DNA of 64,000 bases from Vespa crabro (GCF_910589235.1 NC_060961.1:3500001-3564000); one strand, 5' to 3'; positions 12,901 to 26,983 are shown, counted from the first letter of the stretch. Translations and numbers: made by a program. The notes: generated by a model from the sequence alone, not told the origin.

Positions 12901-15900
12901 AATATAGTGACGAGCTATAGATTTTGGTGCATCCCCTCGTTACATCCATTTACCTGTCTATATATACATTCGAAGAGCGATAGATCGCAAATTCGTTTGA
13001 CTAAAAGTACGGAAATCTAATACTGCGATATTTCTGCGATGGATTCGCTTGAAATTATAGTACGTTGAAATTCATATAGTATGTTCTGTCAACCTATAAA
13101 TCCGAGCTCCTGCAAAATATCGTATTAATTATATGAATATTGTTATAATATAAGGATAAAACTTTTTTTAATTGTTTCTTTTTAATACAACTTTAAATAT
13201 AGATTACGGAAATAAATCATTGAGAAAGAAGTGTCATCAAAAAAGAGATTAACTTTTTCACAAAACAATTCACGAAAAATACTAAACACCAGGATTTGTA
13301 AACGAGTAGAAATAAAAAAAAATAAAATAAAATAAAATAAAATAAAAATACTTTTTTCACACTTTGCCAAACTGTAGAGGCAATTAGGGAACATCGATAA
13401 TCCAGAAAAGGGCTCAATCGGTAAACACTTGTAAACGAGGTATATACTCGGCAATGGTGGTGGCTTCTCGTACCTTAGAACGAAGTGTTAGGTCGGTCGT
13501 ACTAGCAGGTTGGAAACTACGTGTGGCCAGTGATTACGTCGATCGCCGAAAGAACAAACTCCGGATTGGATTAAGCACACGGCTGCACCGGCACCTTCGC
13601 CATTTACCGGCCGTGGCCGGCAGTCGCCGCCACGGTTTACCATAAAGTTTACAACTTCTGTCAGCCTTCGCGGCTGTAACCGTGCTAGAATGACGACAGG
13701 CCGACCCCTTTGGTCATTGCTGTTCCTCTACGATCCGCACACTTGTGTCCTTTCTCTGTGTCTCTGTCTTTGTCATTCACCTAGATGAAACTTACATGCA
13801 GATAGGAGTTAACGCAAGAGAGACACGATAAGTCAATAATCACGTTCATTGTATTCGAGAAAACAGCCTCGATTATTTCGAAAGGCTCGTAATTTCAGCT
13901 AGTTTATTTGTTCCTCTGACTTTTTTCATCATATATTTTATTAAATTTAACCAAAGTAGTGTACCGACTTTATTTTATGATTTTTTCCCTTACTCTTATC
14001 TCTGCTAGGTTCGGTTGAAGGACAGGTTAAATATCAATTTAGTTTCGCTCGTTCCCGAATGGTGAACTTCTACATCTTAATACAAGTCCAGCCGTTTACC
14101 ATACGGAGTGAGAAATCTAGTTTGTACCAAGTTCGTGGTATTCTAGAGTAATGGAGTGGAATCATTTCCACGTGCCATTTAACTCAAGTCCAAATTATAT
14201 TACAATTTGCTGCGGAAACATGGTTCCGCGCTAAAAATAATATGCGGCAACGCGTGCTCTCGAAACGTTTCAACCACGAATTTGTTAAAGATCTTGTCTT
14301 AATATTTGCAAAAATTTATAACACGTTACGAAATGAGATAAAATAAAAAAGAATTAATTTTATTTAATATAAAATGATAAATTACGATCTAACAATATAT
14401 TTGTGCATTCTCTCGTATTCCAAACCAACGCGTTTGAATTTGCATCGCTTTTCTGTTGCAATGTTCGCCTTCCAAAAAGGGCTCTAAACAGGAAGGTAGC
14501 GTAACGCACATAATGGCGTCAATGCAGGCTAAGCCGCAAGGGGAAGTACGATGCAGCACAACGTGGCCATCCCCTTTTCGTGCAAGAGTTAGTTTCCAAC
14601 GAGGGTCCGGCACCCTTTCCTTAATTCGCAACTAAGATGGCAGCCGACCCGTCGGCCATTTAGTTTCACCCTCCCGTTCAACGTTCCAACTTGCATCGCG
14701 AATACTCATACGTAAAAGCTTTTCTATGTATATGCATGTACATACGTTTACTTATTCTCTTACGACAGTGTGAGAATCGTGCAGTCATCGTCTATGTATA
14801 ACGCGAGGCAGGATAATTTTCTCAATTTCGCAGTGTCTCCCGTGGGGTCGGTCGTTAAGGGCTCGAAGTGAGATTCCAGGGGGTTGAGGAAGGTTTTTAG
14901 GGTATAAGGGGTTGGTAAGGGTTAGACCGTAAGATAGTTTGATAGGCTTGGTTGCCAGGAGACCTCTAAGACCTTAGCCCGACCATCTAATACCTAGAAA
15001 GGCTGCCACCTGCACATATGTACTTCAGGCTTATAAGTGATCCTACCTATGTATCTATCGATACTCTCTGCATCTACTGTATTATGTATATCTCGATAAA
15101 ATATAAGAAAATACATTTGCAAGTATTAATAAATGATTAAGAATTACAATATTCTGAATGTAAAATCTTCAAGAAAGAATACAAACTTTATAAGACATTA
15201 ACTTTCTTTAATCATAATCTTAAAATTAAAAATATGTTTCGCCTCAACCTATATATAGGATATACATACAATAGACTCATTCTGGCGTATTTAATAAAAA
15301 ATGTTGTTCTCTAGATAAGAAAACTGATATTATTGATTCTTTTCTAGAAATTTCTTAAATAATGGACGAGTATAAAATATTGAAATTTAATTGAGAAGTT
15401 GATTGTATTCGTTCGGTCGTTTAGACCGAATATTCGTACGTTTATAAACGCAGGAATATTCTCGATCGAGCCTCGTCAACCGCGAGGTACAATCTTTCGC
15501 TTAGCGCCGTTCCTAACCTATAACCTTCTCTTTCTATAAGCCATTTTAGAGCGGCGACATTAATGTGGCGTAATGTACCAGCATGCATATCCACCGGACA
15601 AGGAGTATAAGGTCAGAGATACTCGCGCGGCCAATGGCTGAACGTGGTAGCCTGTACCGAACAGTTTTACCGATAAGACCCACCGTGTTTAACAGCCCCC
15701 GGCTAAAGCCACCCTTCCTCCCATCCACCTACCACCCTTCCGTAGTTCCCTCCTCCCCTTTTACTTCGCTACACGTAGAACCTCAACTGTATATTACATG
15801 GCACATAGGTAAGCGCTTGCTAGTAACGCTCCACGGATAAGCCGAAACGCGAAAACTTTACCACGATTTCACTTTTGACTCGTCCAACTACCTACGCTCT

Positions 15901-16100
15901 GAATGCTTCTCCAAAAAGTAATTCTACAACTTCGATGAACTTGTTACTATAATCCAAAATATTACAAAAACTTATTATATATTAATGAAATTCTATTCGA
16001 AGAAAGAATAACTAGTTTTGTAATCATTTCATAACATCGGTGATCTCGATTAAAATTATGTTTATTTATCAATTTGTTATAATTATTTAAATATGAATGT
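9961..16100. other. non-coding region
   Basis: No gene supported. It contains a T run (about 10661-10679), an 11-bp perfect hairpin (11866-11894) followed by a possible exon end (12010), an AAAAT-type repeat (13311-13349) and a GC-rich CpG island-like patch (about 13540-13720) that includes CCGGCCGTGGCCGG. Near 14640 there is a GGCCATTT motif of the kind bound by YY1/Pho. None of these amounts to a gene. Confidence 0.65.
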
Positions 16101-16609
16101 ATTAAGTATAGCATGTAAAAATATGTATCACTTCATATTTTCTCGACAATTATTGACATTCATTCAATACACTTTACCCGACGCAGTAAACATAAGACAA
16201 ACGTCGACAATAAAACAAAAGGATACGATCGATTTTATCGGAATGGACTTTCTCTCTCGAAGGAATGAACAAAAAGAAAGAGAAAAAACAAGGAAAGCCA
16301 AGGCCGAGAGAAAAAAAAGAAAACAGAAAAAAAAAGAAAGAGAAAAAAAGAAATAGAAAAAAAAGAAACGAGGCGAAGGTGTCTCGGTTGGAAATCGACA
16401 CGAGCGCCGGAGGTACGTGGAGGAGGAAGAAGAGGGGATTACGGCGATGCAGAAGCTCCGGGAGCACAAGAAACAACCCCTTAGAGCCGGATCAATAGAA
16501 GAAGGGGGGTGGTAGACGCCCGGACTGAGGTGCCGAGTGGGAGGGAAGTCGGCAACGGAGCGGTGGTCGTCGCCGTTGGCGAGAAGGGTGAGACGCGAAG
16601 AGTGAGCAA

Positions 16610-16748
16610 GAGAGAAAGAGAGGGATGAGAGAAAGAGAGAGAGAGAGGGATGAGAGAAAGGGAGAGAGAGAGAGAGAAAGAGAGGGATGAGAGAAAGGGA
16701 GAGAGAAAGAGAAAGAGAGAGAGAGAGAGAAGAAGAGAGGGTTGAGAG
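16610..16748. repeat. GA-rich minisatellite with GGGATGAGAGAAAG units
   Basis: Three copies of GGGATGAGAGAAAG (starting 16622, 16647 and 16684) are embedded in GA dinucleotide repeats, with only single T interruptions. The plus strand is almost pure purine over about 130 bp. It causes the 215-codon Ser/Leu/Phe-rich frame on the minus strand, which I do not accept as a gene. Confidence 0.9.
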
Positions 16749-17004
16749 ATGCAGGGGTGGAAAAATCTTAGGTTCCTGGAGCGTCGGCGGAGAAGAGCAG
16801 AGATCTAGCAATGGTGGGAGTAACCTTAGACAAGAGGCGTGGTCTGCTTCGTATTCTCACCCCCAGGGTTTCCACAGAGAAGCAACCCTTATCGTCGACG
16901 TCGGAGGCCGAGCACCATGGACGACGACGATGACGACGACTACGAACGACGACTTGCATGGAAGACATTGAACGACGACGTTGAATCTTCTTTCTCTTTA
17001 TCTC

Positions 17005-17005
<1 letters not shown>

Positions 17006-17035
<30 letters not shown>

Positions 17036-17047
17036 CTCTCTCTCTCT
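17006..17047. repeat. (TTTC)n followed by (CT)n
   Basis: Seven or so tandem TTTC units run directly into CT dinucleotides; simple tandem repeat. Confidence 0.95.
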
Positions 17048-18178
17048 TCTGAAATCAATGTTTTTTAGCTCTCTTCTTTGTCTTCCCAGCGAAGAGAACC
17101 TTCCGTGGTTCTTATCACAAAGGAATGCTCGCGACGCGACGAAAGAAAGAACGCCGTAGAAAGGTAGATTTGTACGCGACGAGGATGTCCCGACGAAAGC
17201 TCGCGGCGGAGAGCTTTTTTATCGGCCAACGGGTAGACGAAGCTCGAAGAGTGAAACGCTGCCGCTGCGGCCGTACTTTTTTACGGCGCATGCGGCTAAC
17301 TCGCGAGAGAAAGACCACCACCGGTACTGGCTTTCATTGGTGGTGGGGTTGAAAGAGAATCGAACCTCGGTAGTCTGCGTTCATCGTTTTCTCTTTTTCT
17401 CTTGACGCTCACTCACACGTTTACTCTCTCATTCTCTTTTCTTTTTCACGTCTGTACGTTCGAGTACGTACTCGAGTAAAGTTAATCCGTAGAAAGTGAA
17501 AAGAGCCATAAGAAATTACTGAATCGACCTAGAATTTTAAGAAAAAATTTTTTTGAAAGGCACGACTTTCCTATTCAGATCTAATCGGATCCTATACCTG
17601 GTATCAATGTACTAATACATATATTCTTATATTCTACGTATAATGAGACCGCCGCATTACCTTCAGACTTACAAATAGAGAAACAGGTTCATTCATACTA
17701 CGAATCAACTTCTAATCACCACATTGACTTCTATCGTGGCACGATCTATGACTTTTGAAAAGCATACGTACGCTTTGCAATACGAAGAACCGATATAGCG
17801 TACCATGATCAGTTTCCTCACACATACATTAAAGCACGTTTATAATAGTGGTCGTTTACACAGGCAAATCTTGCAGTACGGAACGTTCATACATTTCGGT
17901 TACATTACCGTAGACATCATCGGATGTGTTGACGGGAAATACGAGCATAACTCAACCGATCCTACCTGCCGGTATTTCGCTAAAATCTGTGTCCCTCTCC
18001 GTGCCTCCCTTCTTCCTCTTCCCACTAGCCTGTTCTCTCACCCTCTTCAACCCTCTCGCTCCTCTTCACTAACCTATCGTGTTCCCACTTCGACCCTCTC
18101 CATCTCTTTACTCTCTCTCTCTCTCTCTCGCACTCTCTCTCGCGCTCTCTCTATCTTCCTCTAACACTGCACTGAGTG

Positions 18179-18188
18179 ATGACGTCAT
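18179..18188. promoter_or_regulatory. perfect CRE/ATF site (ATGACGTCAT)
   Basis: A ten-base perfect palindrome containing the full cAMP response element TGACGTCA. It sits just downstream of a (CT)n tract. Sites like this bind CREB/ATF bZIP dimers. No adjacent gene start is recognised, so function is unproven. Confidence 0.4.
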
Positions 18189-20973
18189 TTCCTACCGAGC
18201 ATTATACATCTCACAGCGTATTTCCGTCGCGCGATTAAGATTGGCTGGACTGTAACCTGCAAAACGAGATCTTCATATCTGAGAAACGTTACCCGTTATT
18301 CTAGTTGGAAATGAAAAAGTTAAAAAATGTTGAAATCGATTTCTTGAAAAATTAATAAGATTTCATAATTATTTGTTTATTATTATATTTATTTTATTAT
18401 TATTTTAATATATAGTAAATATATGCTAATGTTATTGATTAACATATCTATATGCTAATCGATTAAATTCTTTTCTTTCGAAGTTGTCCAAAATTTCATC
18501 AAAGTCTGCGAAACTCATTGCGTCAGATTTTGCTGTACGATTACACATCAAAATACGTACGTGATTCGATTTAGGAAATAACTATGACAACCAGAAGCTC
18601 GGACAACGTATTAATTATTGCATGCAGAGGCAAATTGTTTTCGTTATCGTATTCCTCGTACTGAATCGTCGCATACGCGTATTTCGCATTAAATTATCAT
18701 AACTGTGGCATTCATAAACAAGGCATCGTTATAAGACCGAAGAAATTGTTTCAATTGTAAAATAAGGTTCGAGCGAATCGGAGTTATTTATTAGAATGGA
18801 ACTTTCTGAACGCCTAGATCAAATCAAACAACGAATACGAAGGTTAGAATAAACGACCAATTGAACGATCGCAATTCACTCGACGAATGTGACGCTTTTA
18901 CAGTTATGGCTTCGTAAAAGGCAAATTGTACTCGAATTACCCAACAAAAGCTCGCACTTCGCTTGTCCACGACTACGTACGTTTATTATCGTAAAAACAT
19001 TTTCAACTTGATATGATTAACCAGGAAAAGGAAATATAAGTACAAACATTATTTATATAATGATGGTGATATCTAAATCTATTTCATTAAAAAGTCAAAA
19101 TAATCAATAAGCATAGAAAAAAAAGTTATCGATATTAACGATCAAATGAAATTATGCCCTTGTCGCTATCGAAGAGTTTCTGGTAAGTGGAAAGATTGAG
19201 TGGCAGGAAGTAAGTATCGCAAAAAGGCTCTTGAACGGATACAATTCCGTAAATTTCTTCGGCAGTACGGACCCCTCCATGTTCAATAGGAAGCAAGAAA
19301 AGCCAGTTGTTCGATGTTTTACACGCTTCTGGTCCACTCGGTGCGACGTGTTTGCCGGAATCAATTGTTGTTTCGGGGTTTGTTTGCGGGCAAAGTGCAC
19401 CGTGCGCTGCCCAATGAGCTACCGTCGAAATATTAGCGTGGAACACGAACACACGGGAGAGAAATTTGAGCGTCAATTCTACGAGTTCGCGATTGTGACG
19501 TGTTAATGGTATTCGAAAACGCACCCGTGAAAACACCCCTGATTGCTGCGATTTGAAAGAGCTAGAGTTAGAGAGAGAAAGGAAAAGAAGAAAAGAGCAA
19601 ATTCTAACCCATTATTATTGTTCCTACTAATTGAAACAACGATTCGTAGAAACTATGCAAGCTTTCATATCGAAATCCTAAATGCTTTTACCAATGAATA
19701 CAATCAGTTCATGAAATTCCTATGAAAAAAAGTTTTCCAGAATCTTTCTTTGATAAAAAAAAGAAAAAAAAAAGCTAGAAAGAAGTAGTACATCACAGTA
19801 GCATCCAAGACGATTCCCACGGGACATCTTCCTCTACTGGAATCTCTGGACCGCAGAGTTCCGGATTCCAAAAGAGTAAAGTAACTTGCCTCTCAGAACG
19901 AGAAGGGGAACTGCTTTTCATCCAAGCCAAGGGTCGTGCGAGAGGTTTCTCCTAGAAAACTGGTCCAGCATCTCTGGACGCTCAGCGAACTTTCGAACTA
20001 GTCTTAAACATGACACGGTAGTCCACTTGATAAAGTTGATCATTCATAAAAAGAAGTAATAAAAGTGTAAAACGAAGAATATATTTAAAAGAAAGAATAG
20101 TTGTTATACTACGAAAGTGAACTGTTTATTTTAAAAACACCCTAGAGCAATTTTTCTTTCTAATGTCGAATATCTAACACCCATGGATTAAAAATTGCTA
20201 GGTAACCTCGTTAATTACGTTTTCACCCCTACTCGTACGCCGTCACTGTTCTACATTTCTGACCGTTACAGACAATAACGTACGAGTTTCAACAGAATCC
20301 AATTAATGCTGACATCTCTCCGGATGTCTTTCACCATTTTGAATTTTAAACGGCGTAATATGCTAGCCGACACACGTCAGTCTCTCAAATTGGCGAGCAC
20401 TTTTCTCGTAGGATCAAGTTACATACTGGTCATGGTTATGTCAACGTTGTTGTGTAGATGTTCTAACTTTTATTCTTATATTTTTTTATCTTTATCAAAT
20501 TATTATCCAACCTATCAATCGAAGCAATGGTATCTTTTTCCAAATTAAAAAAAAAAATAAAATAAAATAAAATTTTATTAAAGATAAAATTAATAATGAT
20601 AAATGAATTAAGAGATAAAAAGATTCTTAAAGTAGAACGTATTTATATCTCTACGAATAATTATAACATAGAGCCGAGTCATGGTTCGTTATCAAAGAAC
20701 GAACGCATTAACGTAAGATCTTCCTGCTTTTCCCCAACGTACCATCGTAAAGAGGAGACAATGCGGCTAGCTACAAAAACAGGAGTATATCTGGAATGGC
20801 GAAGAAGGGAGAACGGAGCCCTTACCTAATCCCGAGACAATACCTAGTTCGAGCGTCGTCGCCAAGGCAAAGGCAAAACGAGGGGATGGACGATTCTCAA
20901 GGGCGAGAAGAGAAGCCCCTTTAGCTGGTCGAATGTGTCCGAGGTTGGAGGTGGAAGGTAGAGATACAGAAAG

Positions 20974-21036
20974 AGGAGAAGAAGGAGAAGGCGGAGAAGC
21001 TGGAGAAGCTGGAGAAGCTAGAGAAGCTGTAGAAGG
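20974..21036. repeat. 9-bp minisatellite (GGAGAAGCT)n
   Basis: About six tandem 9-bp units, GGAGAAGCT with small variants, preceded by GGAGAA-type partial units. The period is a multiple of three, but no supported coding frame covers it. Confidence 0.85.
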
Positions 21037-23170
21037 TAGAGGAGGAGATTGGGGGTGGTAGAGGAGTAGAGAGGGTGGGCGGTCACTTGACGATTAAGAA
21101 CACGTACTAACCCTGCTTGGTTTTCCACCCCTGCAGCCTAGGATCAATACAACTTACTTTCCCCTCTTACCCCTCACTACAAAACCTCCTCATCCCTACT
21201 CTACCAACCACCGACGTTCTTATGTCGCTGAACACTACGGCGAAGCTTCGCTTCTTACGAATCCACCGGACTACAAAACCCACGAACAACTCGGTCGGAT
21301 CCAACGGGTGACCACCCTTAATTTGCTACAGAAAAAAAGAGAGAAATAAAACGTAAAAAATACGATAGTAAAAGTTTGAAATAATAGACATAATATACGA
21401 TCATGAAAAATTGGATCGCGAATAATAATAAGTTTCTTCTGGAAGTATTGGAAGATTATCGAAAAAATCCAATGAAAATACAAATAATCATAATCGAATA
21501 CATTTCTTGGTCTCAATTGATTGGAAGTCTTATTAATGTTTCATAAATATTCCTAGATATGTATTTCTAACGGAGATAAAACTTATAATAGTTTAAGAAA
21601 ACGATCAATTTAATCATCATTCTTCCAAAATACCCAAAATATATAATTGTCGCATATACATTGATATTGATCATTAGCATTTTGTTATTTATTTGCTCAC
21701 AATTCACCCGGTAGAAATGGCTTGGCCTGGTAGAAGTGTGAGGATCGTAGGTGTGGAAGTCTTCTTACGATCGATAGAGGTTAGTCGCGCCCAGCTCCGC
21801 GGATGGAAAACCCCTCACCACCCTTCCCAGTTCTCTCTCTCTCGAGAAAGCAAGAGTAGTAGTGGTGGAAATGAAATTGGTAATGCTAGTGGTAGTGGTG
21901 CTAGTAGTAGTAGTGGTAGACTAGTCGCCTTCCGGAGGTGTAAAGTCGTCTTCTTCAAATCCTTTCTTCTTCGTCTTCTTATTCTTCGACGCGTTAGCCG
22001 CGTAAAAGCTCGCGGCAACGACTCCTAACAGTAGGATCGCAAACGTTCGAGATTTTCAACGTGGGTGGGGAGTTTTCCTGGCACTTTTCCACCTTTTCCG
22101 TACTCCACTTTCCCCCTCCCTCTTTCATGAAGTACTTTCGTCCTTTTCCACCTCTCTCTCTCTCTCTCTCTCTCTTCCTCTCTCTCTCTCTCTCTCACTC
22201 TCTCTCTCTTTCATTATCTTTGTTCCTCACATTCGTCTCAAATAGCCAACCTATCCTTGCCTTATATTTTCTCTCTCTCTTTTCACCCTTCCAGTACTCT
22301 ACGGCAAAGCGCTTGCGCTCTCTCTTTCTCTCTAAATATCTTTCTCTCTTTCTTCTCTTTTCCTACGGATCTGCAACGCGACATATACATACGATGTCGA
22401 AGGACTCTTTCACGAAAACGAGGACTCCCTACTCTATGCCGTACTTGTTACGGAATACGCTAGTATAGCCAGCCGAGAATATCGCGGCACAGAGGTTATT
22501 CTGCAATGGTACTTCTCCACGTGAATCGACGAGATATTTAAGGCTATCAGAATGATAATTACGGTGTATCTAATTCAATATATACGGAAAATTTGCTTGA
22601 AAAGTTTTATTATAATTTCTCAGTATAAGATTGTAAGAAATAAGACTTTATTTTTTTTCTTTTTTTTTTTTTTTATAGGTATGACAAGATGAATTACTAA
22701 TGAACTGAAATTAAATGGATTTTTCATTTCCAACTCCATCCTCAAAAATGTGCTACTAAAATATCTTTCCTCTATCACTATCAGAGTCAAACGATTTCAC
22801 GTTCGAACGAAGAGGGCGGATCGAAGAGTAATCAAGCGCAAGAAGATTCTCATCGTCGATCGATGGAAAAAGTCGAAATTCCTAGATCAGCGAACTCGTT
22901 AAGTCGGCCATTTTGGGCAAGTCCTTCGATGGCTTTTCGTAGGGTACCTGGTGCCACCCCTTGGATGAGCTTCAGCCGGCAACGTGGCTAGCCAACCCGG
23001 CAAAAGCGATTAATTACTTTGAGCAATTTGCTCACCAACTCCACTCAGCTCGTAGACCGACACTATTCTCATTTCTCTGTCCAGGCAGCTACCACCACTA
23101 GTAACACCACCACCACCACCACCATACTCTCTGTCCGCTAGTCCGTCCATCCGTCCGTCTGTTCATCCAT

Positions 23171-23175
23171 TCGTT

Positions 23176-23206
<31 letters not shown>

Positions 23207-23216
23207 TCGTTCGTTC
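23171..23216. repeat. (CGTT)n tetranucleotide repeat
   Basis: About eleven tandem CGTT units, preceded by degenerate GTCC/GTTC units. CpG in every unit is notable in an otherwise AT-rich genome. Confidence 0.93.
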
Positions 23217-24437
23217 ACTCGCGTAGAGATAGCTACGTGGACATGTACAAACACGAGAAAACTCATTCGTAGGGATTCCCACCGATAGAAGCAAGCGACG
23301 TGTAGCTTACCTATGTGCTGGTCATTCAACGAAGGCAGAGAGTGACTTCCTGTAAAGCTATGTACATCCAACCAAGGGCATTCTCGTTCGAGTTGTCGAA
23401 GGGTTAGAACGCCCGTAGTCAACATCGAATGCGAACGCTATTTTCTAGCCCGAATACACCAAGTAGAGCGCGTTACTTCTCTGCATTGATCCTTCTGCCG
23501 CTTCGAAATTCCAGAGTTGAGTACCTGAACGCCTTTAACCCTTTCCGGAGCTCGCCAGTCGAGGCTGTCCGTCCTTCTATTTCTTTGCCACTATCGCGTA
23601 ATGAAGAACGAGAGCGATTCCGTTCGAGCTATTCGTTCCAATCGAGAATTAACTATCTCAACCCTGTTACCCGTAAATTTCGATCGTTAAATCGTATAGA
23701 AGAGAAAGCAAAGCAATGGACGATAAAAGTTTAATTGAGCTGGATAAGAAATATTAGAAAAAAATTAAGATAATGGCCAAATCGAACCATCGATAAATAT
23801 CATTTTATAACGTCACATTTAATTGATATTTATCCCAATAAAAATGATTCCGCGCTCATGATATTCAGACTCACAAAGATATTAAATTAATGAGATTAAT
23901 TAACAGAACAGACCCATGAGTTAATGCAGAAGTGTGTGTAGGGTTGACCGCAGGGTTACTCACATCTGGAACGGACGACAGAATTCTAGGGGACATTTCA
24001 AATGAGCTTTACTACCTTTACCAAATAATTAATAGAAGAATTTTAAATAGATTAACGAATCGTTATTTAATGATATGAATAATAAGCCAAATGTTTTCCA
24101 AGCTATTTCTTTAAGCTTTGTCAATAATCGAAAAATAAAGCGATACATTTTGGAATATTGAAGTATTTTTGCTGAAATAAGAAATCCTTCGAGTATAAAA
24201 AAATTGATCTGATAAAAGTCAAAACATAAAATAATCAAGAAGAAGTATCAAAAATTATAAGAAAGAATTATAGAACATCATGAGTTCTTAAAAGGCTTAA
24301 GTAGAATTTATCATAGTATGCTGGTAGTTTTGTTTATGGATAAATGTCTTACTTCCCCTACTTTGGCGGTAGCCGCGGCCATCATGTTACCCCGCCTTTC
24401 CTTTCAAAGCCCCACGTATTCCCCTTACAAACGTTAG

Positions 24438-24512
24438 ACCTCCACCACCACTACCACCACCATCAGCAACAGCAGTACTACCACCACCACTATCACCACC
24501 ACTAGGACCACC
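24438..24512. repeat. ACC/CAC trinucleotide-rich tract
   Basis: An imperfect CCA/CAC repeat of about 75 bp that yields a Gly-rich frame on the minus strand (24387-24602). Composition explains that frame. Confidence 0.8.
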
Positions 24513-26059
24513 GCCAGCATCGCTACTCCTCGTCTTACCCTCGCTTGAAAATGTGGCTCCCCAGGTCGGTCGTCCCCACCCTCCACCCCCTTGACTCACC
24601 ATTCCGACTTACCCCCTCCAAACGACGAAGGAAACGTCGAAAGGCGCCAATAGCGCTTGGGTAATTTCAGCTTATTGTTAAGGGGAATGAAATACTCGAC
24701 GCATTTGAACACCAGAGAACATTAGAAAAGGAGTTGAAAACTTTTGAAGAAACAATTCCGTGCCGATGTTTTATTTAATGAATCTCGGACATTCCAATGT
24801 ATACTTTCAGAAGAAGGGATTATGCAAAGTGAATTACTCTTACACGACTAAAACTACGTTGTTAAAGTAATCGTTCTGCTTCGGGTCGTACAAATGAAAT
24901 ATTAATTAAACATTATTTATATATAGATATAATATAATATTTGGATCTATAAAACTATTTTAAATAATAAGAGATTAATATTATTAAATATAAAAATTAT
25001 TATGAAATTAATATTTTCTTTTACGATATAATATTTACGTGCTAAAAGAAATTAAATTGCGAAGGTTATATCATTAAAATTTATCTGTCGTTTATATGAA
25101 AAAAAAGCTTAGAGAAAATGAAACGAGATAAAGGGAAAAGACGAGAGAAAAAAAGGGTTAGCATTACGAGCTCTAGAACGCAAAGTCAAGTTGAAAGGAT
25201 TAGAAGGATCCTTAATCGGTGAAACCAAATCCGAATGAGGAAGGGAACGGAATGTCCTCATTTCTATCCGTACTTTTCCACCCAAAAGTACGTGGAATTC
25301 AGCAATAAAGATGAGAACTTTCGATCGCCGCGTTGGTTTTCACTCCCTCTCGCATTTCCCGATTCCTCTTCACACTTTCTTCCTCTCACCTTTTTTCATG
25401 GCCTCGCCTCAAGGCATTTCCCAAAGATGACTCTATAAATTTCTCAAAGAACGTTCCAATTCTCCTTTTTATCTCTATTATCATTATTTTCGTTAATCCA
25501 TGTTAAGTAATAAAAAATATCAAATACAAAATATAAAAATATGAAAACTATCATGAACGTGTTATCACGAACATGTTTAAAAATTTTTCTTCATAATCCT
25601 TCGTAAATAACATAAAATCCTTAAACGTAGAAAATTTGAGGATCGATCAAATCCGTATAATAGTCCAAGCTTTAAACGGCTAGCCGATTTTGCTACCGAG
25701 GTTGAACTCGAACGGCGAACGCCGCGATACGTAGTCCCAGGACACAGGACGAGCAAGGACGAGTGAGGATGTGTAAGGACGCGTTGTTGCAGGTAAAGGA
25801 GAAGTAGGTAGAACGTGCTATTCTCGAGGCAACGACGATCAATACCCAACAGCTCGGCACGTACGAGTCTGTATAACTATACCAGTGTATTCGGTGTATA
25901 TGGTAAAGGAGGGTAGTTGCTAGAAATAGGGGTGGAAACATCCCCAAGGAACCGATAGTGGCCCATAGCGTTGGCAACCCACCCCATAGTTTTAGCCAAT
26001 GGATGCCCACTACAATCTCTAGCTTCGTACTACGAATGAGATGCAGATCTATTTGTATC

Positions 26060-26072
26060 TCTCTCTCTCTCT

Positions 26073-26104
<32 letters not shown>
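26060..26104. repeat. (CT)n microsatellite
   Basis: CT dinucleotide tract with two TTT interruptions. Confidence 0.93.
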
Positions 26105-26110
<6 letters not shown>

Positions 26111-26983
26111 CTATTTTCTCCCTTCCCCTTCTAATTCTACTCCATCTTTCGCTCTCCTCTTTCGTCTTCAGAGTCGTTTCGCTATTAAATGCACTGCTTC
26201 ATATATCAAGAACTTGGCTCTTAGCTGAATTTAGAAATTATTTGTAACTGGCTTTGGTCCAAAGAAGAAAGCTGTATCAATAATTACACAATTTTGTTTA
26301 CTTTTAATCGTGCAATTTAATGCATTTCATTAAATGACTGGTAAAATCAAATCGCGTTCAAAGAAGTGGAATAATCTTTGATATATAATATACGCATATG
26401 TTATGTTTACTTTGATATATTTTATACACATATACGAAGAGTTCGAAGCTTTGAAAGGAAGAAGGTGTACGTTAACTCTATCACATCGATCCCGAGATCA
26501 ACGATGATCTCTCATCCGTCCTTTTCTCGCCGTTCGTGCGGAAACGCAGAAAGATCGTATCTCACGGCGTACCTTTGAGTTTATTAACGGAGGAGGCCGC
26601 GAATGAATGGAAGGAGTATGATAAAGCGCGTTAAAAGAGGGTGGCGCTCTCATCCTAAGGGACGAGCGCGCGCGCGCTTGTGTTGGAATGAATCCGAAGG
26701 GTGAAGGGCGAAGTAGACTTCTGGGGGTGGTAGTAACGCTGCCTGGAAGAAAACGCGGAGGTACTCCGAGAAGGGTTTCATTCATGAACGTGTTTTATTG
26801 TTTCAGGACACAACGCCGACAACTCGAGAACAGAGGAGCCCGGATAATAGCGACGGAGGAACCGGAAAGCATAAACCCACGCAAAAGTGGAGGCCACTTC
26901 AAGCGTTTTCTACGTGGCGACCCTTCCGAAAACGATTCGGACCTTTCCTTCACTGATTTCATCCCGAGAAATAAGACACTTCA

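Larger units (their letters stand above)
16101..21100. other. non-coding region rich in purine tracts
   Basis: No gene supported. It contains a purine-rich stretch (16251-16366), a GA-rich minisatellite (16610-16748), a (TTTC)n/(CT)n tract (17006-17047), a (CT)n tract (18111-18152), a perfect CRE palindrome (18179-18188) and a 9-bp minisatellite (20974-21036). A 91-codon plus-strand and a 133-codon minus-strand frame overlap at 19135-19536 but resemble no protein family I know. Confidence 0.65.

Noticed and set aside
16164..16811. 215-codon minus-strand open frame rich in Ser, Leu and Phe
   Set aside because: It is the complement of purine-rich runs and a GA minisatellite; the composition fully explains the lack of stops and there is no domain pattern.
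17340..17375. Minus-strand GGTTCGATTCT resembling a tRNA T-arm
   Set aside because: The flanking bases do not form the 5-bp T stem or an acceptor stem.
19231..19506. HTGEKF in the plus-strand frame, like a C2H2 zinc-finger linker
   Set aside because: The upstream cysteines and histidines do not have C2H2 spacing and only one linker-like word occurs; taken as chance.
22061..22468. 135-codon Ser/Leu-rich plus-strand frame
   Set aside because: It is driven by (CT)n repeats at 22151-22210 and nearby CT-rich sequence.
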